Notes under the pieces: model-generated
Told to the model about the DNA's origin: nothing
The model's input: the letters and a program-made list of their open reading frames with translations, nothing else
The model's database searches: none
Position numbers and translations under genes: made by a program
Source: Streptomyces odontomachi
GTDB lineage: Bacteria; Actinomycetota; Actinomycetes; Streptomycetales; Streptomycetaceae
Length of the DNA: 64,000 nt
Reading direction: 5' to 3'
Assembly: GCF_024435355.1 (NCBI RefSeq)
Contig: NZ_JAMJWG010000003.1
Location: 558,001-622,000 of the forward strand
Shown here: positions 62,883 through 64,000 of the stretch, piece after piece
How the letters are laid out: each line of letters starts with the position of its first letter
How positions within the stretch are numbered: the first letter of the stretch is position 1

Positions 62883-64000
62883 CCGGCCGCGCCGCCCGCC
62901 CGGCCCCGACGCAGGCCACGGGGAACCCCCAGGCCACCACCGGCCCCCCCCCCCCCCCGAACGGCCGCGCTGCCACCCCCGGCGGAACCGCCTCGGCCGG
63001 CGCGCCCGACCCCTCCGGCGCCCGACCCCGGCGGGACCAGACGGGCTCCCCCGGCCACCAGGCACCCCCGACCGGCCACCATGACCGACACGGCCGGCAC
63101 CGTCACCGCCATGACCTCACCCCGTGGCCCCAGGCGCGCGCCGTGGCGGAGCAGGCCGGGCGAGACCAACGGTCCACGAGACCGGCCGACCGGGGCACGG
63201 GCGAGCGGGGCCCTGCCGACCAGGGCCGTCTGCGCCCCGTTCGCGTACCGCTCGACCAGGCCCTCGGACGGGTGACGGCGGCACCGCTGATCGCGCTCAC
63301 GGACCTGCCGTCGTTCGACACCTCCGCCATGGACGGGTGGGCCGTCGCCGGACCCGGTCCCTGGCTCGTCCAGGGCGGGTCCTCCGCTTCCTCGGCGTCG
63401 GGCGGGGCCACCGGCTCCCGGGGGCAGGACGGGCCCTCCGTCCCCCGCGCCCTGCTCGCCGGTCATGCGCTGCCCGACCTGCTCGGTGACGGACAGGCCG
63501 TGCCCATCGCCACCGGTGCCCGCATCCCGCACGACGCCACCGCCGTGATCCGCAACGAGCACGGCCAGGCCGACGACCGGGGGCGGCTGTACGCAACCCA
63601 CCCGGTGGTGCACGGCCAGGACATCCGCCCCCGGGGGCAGGAGTGCCGTCGGGGCGACCGGCTGTTGCCGGCGGGTGTCGTGATCACCCCGGTGGTGCTG
63701 GGGCTCGCGGCGGCGGCCGGGTACGACGGCTTGCTCACGGTGCCGTTGCCCCGCACCGAGGTGTTCGTCCTGGGCGATGAGCTGCTCACCGAGGGGCTGC
63801 CGCACGACGGGCTGATCCGTGACGCGTTGGGCCCGATGTTGCCGCCCTGGCTGCGGGCGCTGGGCGCCGAGGTCACCGCGGTCCGCAGGCTCGGCGACGA
63901 TGCCCGGGCACTGCACCGGGCCGTCACCGAGTCCGACGCGGATCTGCTGGTCACGACTGGTGGAACGGCGGCGGGGCCGGTGGACCACGTCCATCCGACA
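62879..64000 (+). CDS. moeA: Molybdopterin molybdotransferase MoeA, 3' end beyond window
   Basis: An open frame of 374 codons runs off the window. It starts at ATG 62879 overlapping the mobA stop. After about 118 disordered residues (Pro/Gly/Arg, then HHDRHGRHRHRHDL) the MoeA domain begins: VRVPLDQALGRVTAAPLIAL, PSFDTSAMDGWAV, IATGARIPHDATAVI, then the MPT-binding domain with TEVFVLGDELL and LLVTTGGTAAGP. MoeA inserts molybdate into adenylylated molybdopterin. The N-terminal extension includes a 13-C run (62944-62956). Confidence 0.9.
   Translation, partial: MTGRAARPAPTQATGNPQATTGPPPPPNGRAATPGGTASAGAPDPSGARPRRDQTGSPGHQAPPTGHHDRHGRHRHRHDLTPWPQARAVAEQAGRDQRSTRPADRGTGERGPADQGRLRPVRVPLDQALGRVTAAPLIALTDLPSFDTSAMDGWAVAGPGPWLVQGGSSASSASGGATGSRGQDGPSVPRALLAGHALPDLLGDGQAVPIATGARIPHDATAVIRNEHGQADDRGRLYATHPVVHGQDIRPRGQECRRGDRLLPAGVVITPVVLGLAAAAGYDGLLTVPLPRTEVFVLGDELLTEGLPHDGLIRDALGPMLPPWLRALGAEVTAVRRLGDDARALHRAVTESDADLLVTTGGTAAGPVDHVHPT
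62944..62956. repeat. Homopolymer of 13 C near the moeA start
   Basis: Thirteen consecutive C encode a proline run in the moeA leader. With 13 C the coupled ATG at 62879 is in frame with the MoeA domain; a gain or loss of one base would break it. Confidence 0.9.

Overview
The window is high-GC actinobacterial chromosome and is almost certainly Streptomyces. Supporting signs are frequent GTG starts, many 4-bp stop/start overlaps, Tat-type secreted proteins, a CebR-type cellulose operator, CrgA, DUF5324, two class E sortases and the fhaA-fhaB-pstP-rodA-pbpA-pknB block, which lies near oriC in actinobacteria. Gene content is mostly core, with an accessory left end and one insertion sequence.

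Left end (1-16.5 kb). A four-gene plus-strand group encodes a fatty-acyl-AMP-ligase-like enzyme, a carbon-nitrogen hydrolase, a GNAT protein and a GT1-like glycosyltransferase. The start of an MFS-like transporter gene diverges from it. Next come a UBP zinc-finger protein, an ABM-domain/ArsR operon with a clear operator, a DUF2267 protein, a Tat lipoprotein related to N,N-dimethylformamidase, an RsmB-like RNA methyltransferase overlapping tail to tail with a type II thioesterase, a TagC-like beta-propeller protein, a DUF574-type methyltransferase, a GH9 cellulase with a perfect CebR box and a DUF5324 protein.

Cell-division and cell-wall core (16.7-37 kb). The plus strand carries a cyclophilin, a rhomboid protease, a DUF881 protein, a small membrane protein, pabA/trpG and two class E sortase genes; crgA is on minus. 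An IS607-family element with its own TnpB sits between the two sortase genes. A terminator separates these from the minus-strand operon fhaA-fhaB-pstP-rodA-pbpA-pknB, which couples FHA proteins, phosphatase, elongation/division machinery and the PASTA kinase. A 1.46-kb repeat-rich gene-free stretch and tRNA-Leu(CAG) follow.

Right half (37-64 kb). After an orphan secreted protein come a divergent azoreductase/HxlR pair, a DUF2252/J-domain pair and a rhodanese. The phenylacetate degradation genes lie in two places: paaABCDE on minus (43.4-47.7 kb), and paaN divergent from paaH-paaR (52.2-56.3 kb). Between them are a DUF5819-HTTM pair resembling SdpA/SdpB and a SpoU-type RNA methyltransferase. 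A branched-chain 2-oxoacid dehydrogenase operon (bkdABC) with a divergent Lrp-type regulator follows, then mobA and the start of moeA. One palindrome, ACCGAnCnATCGGT-like, occurs before paaA, between paaN and paaH, and before bkdA, so a TetR-type PaaR may link phenylacetate and branched-chain catabolism.

Two patterns recur. Intergenic regions carry DnaA-box-like TTrTCCACA sites, with a four-site cluster at 18.65-18.89 kb. Short tandem repeats (10-31 bp units) have expanded in gene-free regions and in linkers or tails of coding sequences (paaB, paaD, HTTM, SpoU methyltransferase, mobA, moeA).
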